DNA from: Rhodospirillales bacterium BBD 1991-14 | GTDB taxonomy: Bacteria; Pseudomonadota; Alphaproteobacteria; Kiloniellales; Kiloniellaceae | Reading direction: 5' to 3' | DNA length: 64,000 nucleotides | NCBI GenBank assembly: GCA_001657395.1 | Contig: LYSY01000007.1 | Span: forward strand, 124,001 to 188,000 | Shown: one piece after another, positions 36,684 through 45,458 of the stretch | Numbering within the stretch: the first letter of the stretch is position 1 | Layout: every line of letters begins with the position of its first letter | Made by a program: the position numbers and the translations under genes | Notes under the pieces: generated by a model | What the model saw: only the letters and a program-made list of their open reading frames with translations | Databases searched by the model: none | Told to the model about the DNA's origin: nothing

Positions 36684-37667
36684 ATGCTCGCTTTCACAAT
36701 CCGCCGCGTTTTCCAGTCCTTCGTCGTCCTGCTCGTCGTCGGGCTGGTCGCCTTTTCCATGTTCCGTTTCGTCGGCGACCCGATCGAGAACATGCTGGGC
36801 CAGGAACGCACCGGCGCCGACATCGAGCGGCTGCGCACGCAACTCGGGCTCGACCAACCCTTTCCTGTCCAGTACCTGCGCTTCCTCGAAGGCGCCGTGC
36901 AGGGCAACTTCGGCGTCAGCTACCGCCAGGGCCGGCCGGTGGCGGAGATCATCGGCGAACGCCTGCCGGCGACCCTGGAACTCGCCGGCGTGTCCGCCGT
37001 GCTGGCCATCTTCTTCGGCCTCGTGCTGGGAGTCTTTACAGCGATCAGAAGGGACGGTTGGGCCGCAAACACCATCATGACGCTCTCGCTGGTCGGCGTG
37101 TCGCTGCCGACTTTCCTGATCGGCATCCTGCTGATCTACGTCTTTGCCGTGGAACTGAACGTGCTGCCCAGCTTCGGGCGCGGCGAGGTGATCGACCTCG
37201 GCTGGTGGCGCACCGGCTTCCTGACCGAGTCCGGCTTGAAGGCGCTGATCCTGCCGTCCATCACGCTCGGGCTCTACCAGATGACCCTGATCATGCGCCT
37301 TGTGCGCTCCGAAATGCTGGAGGTGCTGCGCCAGGACTACATCCGTTTCGCGCGTGCCCGCGGTCTGAAGGAAAAGTCCGTGCTGTTCCGCCATGCGCTG
37401 AAGAACACCCTGGTGCCGGTGATCACGGTGACCGGCCTGCAGCTCGGCGCCATCATCGCTTTTGCCATCATCACGGAGACGGTCTTTCAGTGGCCCGGCG
37501 TCGGCCTGCTGTTCATCAACGCCATCCAGTTCGTCGACATCCCGGTGATGGCCGCCTACCTGATGCTGATCTCCGTTCTTTTCGTGGCGATCAACCTGGT
37601 CGTCGACCTGCTCTACTTCGTGATCGATCCGCGCCTGCGCGGCGACCGCGTAACGGCAAAGGGCTGA
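36684..37667 (+). CDS. ABC transporter permease (DppB type, second system)
   Basis: A 327-aa permease starting MLAFTIRRVFQSFVVLLVVG, with about six helices, GDPIENMLG, the coupling loop VRSEMLEVLRQDYIRFARARGL (about residues 208-230) and the C-terminal ETVFQWPGVGLLF and DPRLRGD. Only four bases separate it from the next permease. Confidence 0.93.
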   Translation: MLAFTIRRVFQSFVVLLVVGLVAFSMFRFVGDPIENMLGQERTGADIERLRTQLGLDQPFPVQYLRFLEGAVQGNFGVSYRQGRPVAEIIGERLPATLELAGVSAVLAIFFGLVLGVFTAIRRDGWAANTIMTLSLVGVSLPTFLIGILLIYVFAVELNVLPSFGRGEVIDLGWWRTGFLTESGLKALILPSITLGLYQMTLIMRLVRSEMLEVLRQDYIRFARARGLKEKSVLFRHALKNTLVPVITVTGLQLGAIIAFAIITETVFQWPGVGLLFINAIQFVDIPVMAAYLMLISVLFVAINLVVDLLYFVIDPRLRGDRVTAKG

Positions 37668-37671
37668 GCCC

Positions 37672-38586
37672 ATGACCGCACTCGCCCAGGCCTGGCGTTC
37701 CGACTTCATGTGGTCTTTCCGTCATTCGCCGGTGGCGGTGGTCTCGTTCTTCATGGTGCTGGTGCTGGTCTCCGGCGCGGTCTTCGCACCGCTGGTCGCC
37801 CCCCACAATCCCTTCGATCCCGCCTCGCTGAACCTGATGAACGGTTTCTCCCAGCCGATGCAGCCCAACGCCTTTACCGGGGATGTCTTCTGGCTGGGCA
37901 CCGACGATCAGGGGCGCGACGTTTTCTCGACCATTCTCTACGGCATGCGCATCTCGCTGTTCGTCGGGTTCTGCGCCGTGCTCTTCGCCATGGTGCTGGG
38001 CGTGACCCTGGGGCTGATCGCCGGCTATTCCGGCGGCATGGTGAGCACGGTCATCATGCGCATCGCCGACGTGCAGCTCACCTTCCCGGCGATCCTGGTG
38101 GCCATGCTGATCTTCGGCATCGCCAAGGGCTTCACCCCGGTCCACCTGCGCGATCAGATGGCCATCTGGGTGCTGATCCTGGCTATCGGCCTGTCGGACT
38201 GGGTGCAGTTCGCGCGCGTGGTGCGCGGCGCGACCATGGTGGAGAAGCGGAAGGAGTACGTGCAGGCGGCGCACCTCAACGGCCGCAAGGCGGTGGGGAT
38301 CATGATCCGGCACATCCTGCCCAACGTGGTGGGACCGGTGCTGGTGATCGCGACCATCAGCCTGGCGCTGGCGATCATCGCCGAGGCGACGCTCTCTTTC
38401 CTCGGCGTCGGCGCGCCGCCGACCCAGCCTTCCCTCGGCACCCTGATCCGCATCGGCCAGGGCTTCCTCTTCTCCGGCGAGTGGTGGATCCTGTTCTTCC
38501 CCGCGGTCACCCTTCTCGCCCTGGCGCTTTCGGTGAACCTGCTGGGCGACTGGCTGCGCGACGTGCTGAACCCGAGGCTGCGTTGA
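37672..38586 (+). CDS. ABC transporter permease (DppC type, second system)
   Basis: A 304-aa permease with the OppC N-terminal domain (SFRHSPVAVVSFFMVLVLV), FWLGTDDQGRDVFSTILYG, coupling loop KEYVQAAHLNGRKAVGIMIR and the end DWLRDVLNPRLR. Here it is a separate protein, in contrast to the fusion in the first system. Its stop TGA shares a base with the ATG of the next gene. Confidence 0.93.
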   Translation: MTALAQAWRSDFMWSFRHSPVAVVSFFMVLVLVSGAVFAPLVAPHNPFDPASLNLMNGFSQPMQPNAFTGDVFWLGTDDQGRDVFSTILYGMRISLFVGFCAVLFAMVLGVTLGLIAGYSGGMVSTVIMRIADVQLTFPAILVAMLIFGIAKGFTPVHLRDQMAIWVLILAIGLSDWVQFARVVRGATMVEKRKEYVQAAHLNGRKAVGIMIRHILPNVVGPVLVIATISLALAIIAEATLSFLGVGAPPTQPSLGTLIRIGQGFLFSGEWWILFFPAVTLLALALSVNLLGDWLRDVLNPRLR

Positions 38587-39560
38587 TGGCGCAGTCCGTG
38601 CTCAGCGTCCGCGACCTGGTGGTTGAGATTCCGACCCGCCATGCCGTCCTGCGCCCGGTCGACAAGGTAAGCTTCGACATCGCGGCGGGCGAGATCCTGG
38701 GCGTCGTCGGCGAAAGCGGCGCCGGCAAGTCGATGACCGGCAACGCCGTGATCGGCCTGCTGGACCGACCCGCCCACATCGCCAGCGGCGAGATCTGGCT
38801 GAACGGCGAGCGTGTCGACAACCTGCGCAGGGACCAGATCCGCAGCGTCCGGGGCAAGGAGATCGGCATGGTCTTCCAGGACCCGCTGACCTCCCTCAAT
38901 CCTCTGCTGCCCATCGGCGAGCAGCTCACCGAGACCATCCTGGAGCACCTGCCGGTCAGCAAGCAGGAGGCGGAGGACCGCGCCGTCGCCGCGCTGGAGG
39001 AGGTCGGCATTCCCGCCGCCGCAGCGCGCATCAACAGCTACCCGCACGAGTTTTCCGGCGGCATGCGCCAGCGTGTGGTCATTGCGCTCGCGCTCTGCGC
39101 CGAACCATCGCTGGTGATTGCCGACGAGCCGACCACGGCGCTCGACGTCTCGGTGCAGGCGCAGATCATCGCGCTCCTGAAGCAGCTCTGCCGGGAGCGC
39201 GGCACCGCGGTGATGCTGGTGACCCACGACATGGGGGTGATCGCCGAGGCCGTCGACCGGGTGGCGGTGATGTACGCGGGGCGGCTGGCCGAACTGGGGC
39301 CGGTGCGCGAGGTGCTGACCCGCCCGGCCCATCCCTACACCCGCGGTCTGATGGCCTCGACACCGCTGGCCTCCAAGGGCCACAAGCGCCTGAACCAGAT
39401 CCCCGGCGCCATGCCGCCGCTGGCCCGGCTGCCGAATGGCTGCGCCTTTCATCCGCGTTGTCCCGAGGTTCAGGACAAGTGCCTGAGCGACCCCGGCCCG
39501 ACCCTTAGCGGTTGCGGCGGGCGCGCCGCCTGTTGGTTCGCGACGGAGGAGGTGGCATGA
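38586..39560 (+). CDS. ABC transporter ATP-binding protein (DppD type, second system)
   Basis: A 324-aa ATPase: Walker A GESGAGKS, Q-loop MVFQDPLTSLNP, signature EFSGGMRQR, Walker B LVIADEPTTALD, H-switch VTHD, and the Cys-containing oligopeptide C-terminus (CAFHPRCPEVQDKC). TGATG overlap with the permease and ATGA overlap with the partner ATPase show tight coupling. Confidence 0.93.
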   Translation: MAQSVLSVRDLVVEIPTRHAVLRPVDKVSFDIAAGEILGVVGESGAGKSMTGNAVIGLLDRPAHIASGEIWLNGERVDNLRRDQIRSVRGKEIGMVFQDPLTSLNPLLPIGEQLTETILEHLPVSKQEAEDRAVAALEEVGIPAAAARINSYPHEFSGGMRQRVVIALALCAEPSLVIADEPTTALDVSVQAQIIALLKQLCRERGTAVMLVTHDMGVIAEAVDRVAVMYAGRLAELGPVREVLTRPAHPYTRGLMASTPLASKGHKRLNQIPGAMPPLARLPNGCAFHPRCPEVQDKCLSDPGPTLSGCGGRAACWFATEEVA

Positions 39561-40522
39561 GCGCGCTGGTCGCGGTCAAGAACCTGACCCGGATCTTCGA
39601 CGTCTCGAAGCCCTGGCTGAACCGGCTGCTGGAAGGCAAGCCCAAGGCCTTTCTGCATGCGGTTTCGGACGTCAGCTTCGAGATCGAGGAGCGCAGCGTC
39701 TACGCCCTGGTGGGGGAGAGCGGATCGGGCAAGTCGACGATCGGCAAGATGGTCGTGCGCCTGCTGGCGCCGTCGGACGGGGTCATCGAGATCGAGGGTG
39801 TCGACCTCTTCCGCGAAGCGGACCAGGTGCGCGTCGAGAAGATCCGCACCGACATCCAGATGGTCTTCCAGGACCCCTATGCCAGCCTCAATCCGCGCTG
39901 GCGGGTGCGCGACATTATCGCGGAGCCGGTCACCGCCCGCGGCGGCAAGGCCGACGGCCTGGCCGAGCGGCTGCTGGAGCAGGTCGGCCTCGCCGCCAGC
40001 GACGCCAGCAAGTACCCGCACGAGTTCTCCGGCGGCCAGCGCCAGCGCATCTGCGTCGCCCGCGCGCTGGCATCGGAGCCCAAGCTGATCGTCTGCGACG
40101 AGCCGACCTCAGCGCTCGACGTCTCGGTGCAGGCCCAGGTGCTGAACCTGATGAGCGACCTGAAGGAGGAGTTCGGCCTGACCTACCTCTTCATCAGTCA
40201 CGACCTGACGGTGGTCGAGCACATGGCCGACCGCATCGGCGTGCTCTACCTGGGCCGGCTGGTGGAGGAGGCGCCGCGCGACGCGCTCTTCGAAAGCCCG
40301 AAGCATCCCTATACCCAGATGCTCTTCGCCGCGGCGCCCAAGCTGGACGGCTTCGGCCGCGAGGTCGCGCCGCCCAAGGGCGAGATTCCCGACCCGATCA
40401 ATCCGCCCAACGGTTGTGCCTACCACCCGCGCTGCCCCTTCGCCATCGACCGCTGCACCCAGGAGCGGCCGGAAATGCGCCAGCTCGGCCAGAACCGCGT
40501 GGCTTGCCACGTTGCCGAATGA
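39557..40522 (+). CDS. ABC transporter ATP-binding protein (DppF type, second system)
   Basis: A 321-aa ATPase: Walker A GESGSGKST, Q-loop MVFQDPYASLNPRWRV, signature EFSGGQRQR, Walker B LIVCDEPTSALD, H-switch ISHD, C-terminus CAYHPRCPFAIDRC. The insertion PWLNRLLEGKPKAFLHAV between the first strands is usual in DppF. Its stop overlaps the nadD start (ATGA), which ties an NAD-synthesis gene to a transport operon. Confidence 0.93.
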   Translation: MSALVAVKNLTRIFDVSKPWLNRLLEGKPKAFLHAVSDVSFEIEERSVYALVGESGSGKSTIGKMVVRLLAPSDGVIEIEGVDLFREADQVRVEKIRTDIQMVFQDPYASLNPRWRVRDIIAEPVTARGGKADGLAERLLEQVGLAASDASKYPHEFSGGQRQRICVARALASEPKLIVCDEPTSALDVSVQAQVLNLMSDLKEEFGLTYLFISHDLTVVEHMADRIGVLYLGRLVEEAPRDALFESPKHPYTQMLFAAAPKLDGFGREVAPPKGEIPDPINPPNGCAYHPRCPFAIDRCTQERPEMRQLGQNRVACHVAE

Positions 40523-41202
40523 ACGCGGGCCGGGCCCGCATGGCGCCGCTGACCCCCGCCGCCCTGGGCGCCGCCCTGGGCGGCCAGGTGCCCCCGGCAG
40601 GCGCGCGGATCGGCCTTCTCGGCGGCTCCTTCAATCCTGCCCATGAGGGCCATCTGGAGATCAGCCGGGAGGCCCTGAAGCGCCTGGGGCTGGACCGGGT
40701 CTGGTGGCTGGTTTCCCCGCAGAACCCCCTGAAATCGCGCCACGGCATGGCCCCCCTGGCCGAGCGGCTGGCGAGCGCCCGGGCGCTGGCGCGGGACCCC
40801 CGGATCCTGCCCACCGGGCTGGAAGCGGGGCTCGGCACCTCCTACACCGCCGACACCCTGCTGGCCCTGGCGGGCCTGCTGCCCCGGGTGCGCTTCGTCT
40901 GGCTGATGGGGGCAGATAACTTGATTCAAGTTCATCATTGGCAGGATTGGCAGCAAATCTTTAACACCGTAGCCGTTGCGGTTTTTGACCGCCCCTCCTA
41001 TGCTTTTAGGGCGTTGTCTGGAAGAGCAGCGCTTTCCTTTGCCCGGTACCGTCTCCATGAAGGTTCGGCGAGGCGCCTGGCGGAGGAGCGGCCGCCGGCT
41101 TGGGTATTCATTCGATGCCGCTTGAACCCCCAATCAGCGACCGATATCCGGGCAGCGAACGACCGCCAAAGCCGTGCGGCCGGTGTGCAAGACGGTATGT
41201 AA
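40519..41202 (+). CDS. nadD: Nicotinate-nucleotide adenylyltransferase
   Basis: Transfers AMP to nicotinate mononucleotide in NAD synthesis. A 227-aa chain with the nucleotidyl-transferase motif GLLGGSFNPAHEGHLEIS, WWLVSPQNPLK, WLMGADNLIQVHHWQDW and the C-terminal SATDIRA (usually SATxIR). The start overlaps the ATPase stop; an ATG at 40540 is also possible. From about 40915 to 41040 the DNA becomes visibly A/T-richer than the first half of the gene. Confidence 0.94.
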   Translation: MNAGRARMAPLTPAALGAALGGQVPPAGARIGLLGGSFNPAHEGHLEISREALKRLGLDRVWWLVSPQNPLKSRHGMAPLAERLASARALARDPRILPTGLEAGLGTSYTADTLLALAGLLPRVRFVWLMGADNLIQVHHWQDWQQIFNTVAVAVFDRPSYAFRALSGRAALSFARYRLHEGSARRLAEERPPAWVFIRCRLNPQSATDIRAANDRQSRAAGVQDGM

Positions 41203-41227
41203 GACCCGGCGGCGGCGCCTGGCAAAA

Positions 41228-41671
41228 GTGCAAACAGACAGGAGATGTAACGTCATACTGCACGATACCGGGGCCCTAGAGCCCGACAAGCAGGACGCCC
41301 TCGCCCAGAGCCGGCACCTGCTGGACTTGGTCCGGTCCTCCCTGGAGGACGACAAGGCTGACGACATGGTCGTCATCGATCTCGCCGAAAAATCCAGCAT
41401 CGCAGATTTCATGGTCATCGCCAGCGGCCGCTCGCAGCGGCAGGTGGGCGCGATGGCCGAGCATCTCCGCGAGAAGCTGAAGGCTGCGGGCGTTCACGGC
41501 GTTGCCGTGGAAGGCATGGAGCGCAGCGATTGGGTGTTGATCGACAGCGGCGACGTCATCGTTCATCTGTTCCGCCCGGAGGTCCGGGAGTTCTACAATC
41601 TCGAGAAGATGTGGGGCGTGGATCTGCATCCGGCGGACGGAGAAGCGGGCGCGACGGTCGGTACCGCCTGA
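41228..41671 (+). CDS. rsfS: Ribosomal silencing factor RsfS (start uncertain)
   Basis: RsfS binds L14 and blocks subunit joining in starvation. The core is unmistakable: LVRSSLEDDKADDMVVIDL, SSIADFMVIASGRSQRQVGAMAEHL, SDWVLIDSGDVIVHLFRPEVREFYNLEKMW. No ATG start is available. The best options are GTG at 41228 (no ribosome site) or a non-standard ATA/CTG at 41255/41258, which lie 10-13 bases after AGGAG (41240-41244). I list the GTG with low confidence in the start. The gene lies 25 bases after nadD, its usual neighbour. Confidence 0.9.
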   Translation: MQTDRRCNVILHDTGALEPDKQDALAQSRHLLDLVRSSLEDDKADDMVVIDLAEKSSIADFMVIASGRSQRQVGAMAEHLREKLKAAGVHGVAVEGMERSDWVLIDSGDVIVHLFRPEVREFYNLEKMWGVDLHPADGEAGATVGTA

Positions 41672-41825
41672 CCAAGCGGCCCCGAGACGCTTAGCGTCTG
41701 CGGCAGGGCGGCACCTGAGCGCTGTTCCTGCCTTGTTGGGCCTGTCTCGCCGAGCCTGCAGCGGCACCCGCGCAAGGGCCGCCGGCGCAGCGGGTAAGGC
41801 ATATCTGCTCGGGCAGGGTTCAGGC

Positions 41826-42284
41826 ATGCGGATTACGCTGACGGCCGTCGGCAGGGCCAAGGCCGGCGTTGCAAAAGACCTCTTCGATCACTATCGCACG
41901 CGCTTGCGCTGGAAACTGAGCCTCAAGGAAGTGGAGGAACGCCGTCCCCTGGCTCCGGATCTGCTGCGCGAGCAGGAGGGCGAACTGCTGCTGGCCGCGC
42001 TGCCCCGCGGCGCCAAGGTGATCGCCCTCGACGAGCGGGGCAAGGACTTCAGCAGCGCGGAATTCGCCGGCCTGCTGGGCCGCTGGCAGGACGACGGCGT
42101 GCAGGACCTGGCCTTCATGATCGGCGGCGCCGAGGGCCTTTCAGAGCCCGCGCGCCAGGCCGCGGACGTCATTCTCCGCTTGGGCCGCCTGACCTGGCCC
42201 CATATGCTGGTCCGGGGCCTTCTGGCGGAGCAGTTGTTTCGCGCCGAGAGCATTCTCTCCGGCCATCCCTATCACCGGGCCTAA
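41826..42284 (+). CDS. rlmH: 23S rRNA pseudouridine-1915 N3-methyltransferase RlmH
   Basis: A 152-aa SPOUT methyltransferase: MRITLTAVGRAKAG at the start, KVIALDERGKDFSSAEFA, FMIGGAEGLSE (the knot that binds AdoMet) and the C-terminal LLAEQLFRAESILSGHPYHR. It follows rsfS after 154 bases. Confidence 0.96.
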   Translation: MRITLTAVGRAKAGVAKDLFDHYRTRLRWKLSLKEVEERRPLAPDLLREQEGELLLAALPRGAKVIALDERGKDFSSAEFAGLLGRWQDDGVQDLAFMIGGAEGLSEPARQAADVILRLGRLTWPHMLVRGLLAEQLFRAESILSGHPYHRA

Positions 42285-42366
42285 GATTGATTGAGCCTGA
42301 GAGCCGGCCCACATCCGCAGCCGTGCTATAACAACGGCCGGATCGAGACGAACTGGGTAGATCGAC

Positions 42367-43965
42367 ATGACCGAAGCCGCTGTCTCAGCGGGCACCAACA
42401 CGCCCGGCACACACCCCGGCACACCCAGGCCCGTAGTGCTCTGCATCCTGGACGGCTGGGGCCACCGCACGAGCTGCGAGAACAACGCCATCTGCGAGGG
42501 GCCGACGCCGAACCTGGATCGCATGCTGAAGGAACTGCCGCACGCCCTGGTCGACGCCTCGGAAGGAGAGGTCGGCCTGCCGAGCGGCCAGATGGGTAAC
42601 TCTGAGGTCGGCCACATGAACCTGGGCGCCGGGCGGGTGGTGATGCAGGACCTGCCGCGCATCGACGCCGCCATCGCCGACGGGTCATTCGCGGCGATGC
42701 AGCCTTTGCAGGACGCCATTGCCGCCCTGAAGCGGTCCGGCGGCACCGCCCATGTCATGGGCCTGATGTCGCCCGGCGGCGTGCACTCCCACCAGGACCA
42801 GATCGCAACACTGGCCGAGGTTCTGGCCGGCGCCGGCATTCCGGTTGCCGTGCACGCCTTCCTCGACGGCCGCGACACACCGCCGCGCAGCGCAACGGAC
42901 TTCCTCAAGGACTTTCAGGCCAAGGCGCCCAACGCCGCGGTCGCCACGGTCTCCGGCCGCTACTACGCCATGGACCGCGACAAGCGCTGGGCGCGGGTCG
43001 AAAAAGCCTACCGCGCGCTGGTCCAGGGTGAAGGGGAGCGTGCCGACGATGCCCTGCAGGCGGTCGAGCAGAGCTACGCGGCGGACACCAACGACGAGTT
43101 CGTGCTGCCGACGGTGATAGCCGACTATTCCGGGATGGCCGAGGGCGACGGCCTCTTCATGGCCAACTTCCGCGCCGACCGGGCGCGGGAGATCCTGACC
43201 GCCCTGCTCGACCCGGCCTTCGACGGCTTCGCGCGGGAGAAGCGGGTGAGCGTCGCCTGTGCCCTTGGGATGGTGGAGTACTCCGCCCAGCTCAACGCCT
43301 TCCTGACAACCCTGTTCCCGCCGGAGGACCTTGCCGAAACCCTGGGCGAGGTTGTGTCCGGGCACGGCAGGCAGCAGCTGCGCATCGCCGAGACCGAGAA
43401 ATACGCCCATGTCACCTTCTTCTTCAACGGCGGCCGCGAGGACGTCTTCGAGGGGGAGGAGCGTATTCTGGTGCCCTCGCCCGACGTCGCCACCTATGAC
43501 CTGAAGCCGGAGATGTCGGCGCCGGAAGTCACGGACAAGCTGGTCGAGGCCATCGGCTCCGGCCGCTTCGACCTGGTCGTGGTCAACTACGCCAACGGCG
43601 ACATGGTGGGGCATACCGGCGACCTCGCCGCCGCCATGAAGGCCGTTGCCTGTGTCGACACCTGTGTCGGCCGCCTGGCCGAGGCGGTGGAGAACACCGG
43701 CGGATGCATTCTGCTGACCGCAGACCACGGCAACGCCGAACAGATGACCGACGAGACCACCGGCCAGGCGCACACCGCTCACACCATGAACAAGGTGCCG
43801 CTGTTGCTGATCAACGGCCCGGAACGGGTGACCGGCCTCAGCGATGGGCGCCTCGCCGACATCGCCCCCACGGTGCTGGACCTCCTGGGGCTGCCCTGCC
43901 CGGCGGTGATGACCGGCAGCAGTCTCATCAAGCCGGCGGCCAGCCGCGGCGAGGCGGCGGAGTAG
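42367..43965 (+). CDS. gpmI: 2,3-bisphosphoglycerate-independent phosphoglycerate mutase
   Basis: Interconverts 3- and 2-phosphoglycerate with Mn2+. A 532-aa chain: LCILDGWGH (metal Asp), nucleophile Ser79 in GQMGNSEVGHMNLGAGR, MGLMSPGGVHSHQDQI, DGRDTPP, SGRYYAMDRDKRW, NFRADRAREI and ADHGNAEQM with the His and Asp metal ligands. A Thr/Pro-rich lead of about 20 residues precedes the fold. Longer than the common 510 aa but intact. Confidence 0.96.
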   Translation: MTEAAVSAGTNTPGTHPGTPRPVVLCILDGWGHRTSCENNAICEGPTPNLDRMLKELPHALVDASEGEVGLPSGQMGNSEVGHMNLGAGRVVMQDLPRIDAAIADGSFAAMQPLQDAIAALKRSGGTAHVMGLMSPGGVHSHQDQIATLAEVLAGAGIPVAVHAFLDGRDTPPRSATDFLKDFQAKAPNAAVATVSGRYYAMDRDKRWARVEKAYRALVQGEGERADDALQAVEQSYAADTNDEFVLPTVIADYSGMAEGDGLFMANFRADRAREILTALLDPAFDGFAREKRVSVACALGMVEYSAQLNAFLTTLFPPEDLAETLGEVVSGHGRQQLRIAETEKYAHVTFFFNGGREDVFEGEERILVPSPDVATYDLKPEMSAPEVTDKLVEAIGSGRFDLVVVNYANGDMVGHTGDLAAAMKAVACVDTCVGRLAEAVENTGGCILLTADHGNAEQMTDETTGQAHTAHTMNKVPLLLINGPERVTGLSDGRLADIAPTVLDLLGLPCPAVMTGSSLIKPAASRGEAAE

Positions 43966-43967
43966 CC

Positions 43968-45458
43968 TTGAGTCTGCGGCTCTCCCCAATGCGGCTCTCC
44001 CCCATGCGGCGCTCCCCCATGCGGCGCTCCCAGCCCGGCATTGTCCGCCGCCCGGGGCTGACTACGGGGCTGACCCTGCCCGGGTTGTGCCTGCTGGCAC
44101 TGACAGCCGTTCTGTCTGCGCCGCCGGTTGCGGCCCAGCAGCCTGCTGCCGACCTGCAGGCCCTGGAACGCGCCATCAAGGAAGACCGCGCCCGCGCCGA
44201 GGCCCTGACCCGCGAAGCGCGCGCCCTGGCCGAGGAAGTCGGATCGCTGCGCCAGCAGTCCATCGCCGCCGCCGCGCGCGCCCAGGACCTGGAGAGTGAA
44301 ATCGTTGCCGCCGAACAGGACCTCGAGAGCCTCGGCGCCGAAGAAGCGGCAAAGGCCGCCGACCTCGCGACGCGCCGCGACCAGCTGGAACAGACCCTGG
44401 GCGCCCTCCAGCGTCTGGCGCTGCAGCCGCCGGAAGCGGCGCTGAGTCGCGCCGAGCAGCCGCTAGACAGCGCCCGCGCGGCGATGCTGCTGCGCGTGGC
44501 CGTGCCGGCCTTGGAGGCGCGGGCCGAGATCCTGCGTGCCGAACTGGGCGATCTGGCGGTGCTGAGGGCGCGCATTGCCATCAAGCGCGACGACCTGCAG
44601 ACCGCCAGGGGGGCTCTGACCATCGAGGGCGAGCGGCTGACCGCTTTGCTCGCGCGCAAGGGCAGCCTGCAGGAACGCCGGGAGAGCGAGCGCCAGGAGA
44701 CCGAGAAGCGGCTTGCCCGCCTCGCCCGTGAGGCCGGTGACCTCCGCGAACTGATGGAGCGGCTGGAGGCGGAGGCGGAAGCGCAGCGCCGGCTCGAGCA
44801 GCAGCGGCGCCTGGAAGAGGAACGCCGGCTGGCCGAAGAACGCCGCCTGGCCGAGGAGCGCCGTCTGGCGGAGGAGCGCCGGCTCGCCGAGGAGCGCCGC
44901 CTGGCCGAGGCGGAGCGCCGCGCCGCCGAGGAAAAGCGCCGGGCCGAAACCGCGCGCCGCGAGGCCGCCGAGGCCAGGGCAAGGGCCGATGCCGCGGCAC
45001 GGGCGCAGCAGACCGCCCGCCTGGCGCCGCCGCGCAGCCTGAGGCCCTTTCCCAGCGATCCGGGCAGCCTGAACATGCCGATGCGCGGTGAAATCGTGCG
45101 GCTTTACGGCCACAGGAGTTCAACAGATGGTGATACGGCCCAGGGAATCACCATTCAGGGCCGCCCCGGGGCGCAAATTGTCGCCCCTTTCGACGGCAGA
45201 GTCGCCTATGCCGGGGATTTCCGCGGCTATGGCCAAATCTTGATCATCGACCACGGCGAGCGATATCATACCATACTTGCCGGTCTCGATCGTATCGATG
45301 CCGTGGTCGGACAGTGGGTTCTGGCAGGCGAGCCGGTAGCGCAGATGAGCGACCTGGCGGGCCGTAATCCGGAGCTTTATTTGGAACTTCGCCGCACCGG
45401 GCAGGCAATCAATCCTCTGCCCTGGCTGGCGACCAAAGATGACAAGGTGCGAGGTTAA
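43968..45458 (+). CDS. envC: EnvC-like murein hydrolase activator (degenerate M23 domain)
   Basis: Periplasmic activator of cell-division amidases. The TTG at 43968 has GGAG five bases upstream; the first ATG at 43989 has none, so I take the TTG (496 aa). Residues 3-22 come from a 15-bp DNA repeat (LRLSP/MRLSP/MRRSP/MRRSQ), then a signal segment (LTLPGLCLLALTAVLSAPPVAA), a long coiled coil (about 55-350) with six RRLAEE-type units, and a LytM domain. The LytM zinc ligands are missing (GITIQGRPG at the first His position, HTILAGL instead of HxH), as in EnvC, so it should activate rather than cut. Coupled to ctpA by TAATG. Confidence 0.88.
   Translation: MSLRLSPMRLSPMRRSPMRRSQPGIVRRPGLTTGLTLPGLCLLALTAVLSAPPVAAQQPAADLQALERAIKEDRARAEALTREARALAEEVGSLRQQSIAAAARAQDLESEIVAAEQDLESLGAEEAAKAADLATRRDQLEQTLGALQRLALQPPEAALSRAEQPLDSARAAMLLRVAVPALEARAEILRAELGDLAVLRARIAIKRDDLQTARGALTIEGERLTALLARKGSLQERRESERQETEKRLARLAREAGDLRELMERLEAEAEAQRRLEQQRRLEEERRLAEERRLAEERRLAEERRLAEERRLAEAERRAAEEKRRAETARREAAEARARADAAARAQQTARLAPPRSLRPFPSDPGSLNMPMRGEIVRLYGHRSSTDGDTAQGITIQGRPGAQIVAPFDGRVAYAGDFRGYGQILIIDHGERYHTILAGLDRIDAVVGQWVLAGEPVAQMSDLAGRNPELYLELRRTGQAINPLPWLATKDDKVRG
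43974..44033 (+). repeat. 15-bp tandem repeat at the start of envC
   Basis: Four units of (c/a)tgcggctctcccca type: 43974-43988, 43989-44003, 44004-44018, 44019-44033. They encode LRLSP, MRLSP, MRRSP and MRRSQ and supply three spare in-frame ATG codons. Confidence 0.9.
44805..44912 (+). repeat. 18-bp tandem repeat in the envC coiled coil
   Basis: Six units, each encoding RRLEEE or RRLAEE, extend the coiled coil without changing frame; the third base of several codons varies between units, so the array is not freshly made. Confidence 0.85.

Noticed and set aside
41239-41250. AGGAG-ATG-TAA mini-ORF before rsfS
   Set aside because: The ATG touches the AGGAG without spacing, so initiation there is unlikely; more probably chance.
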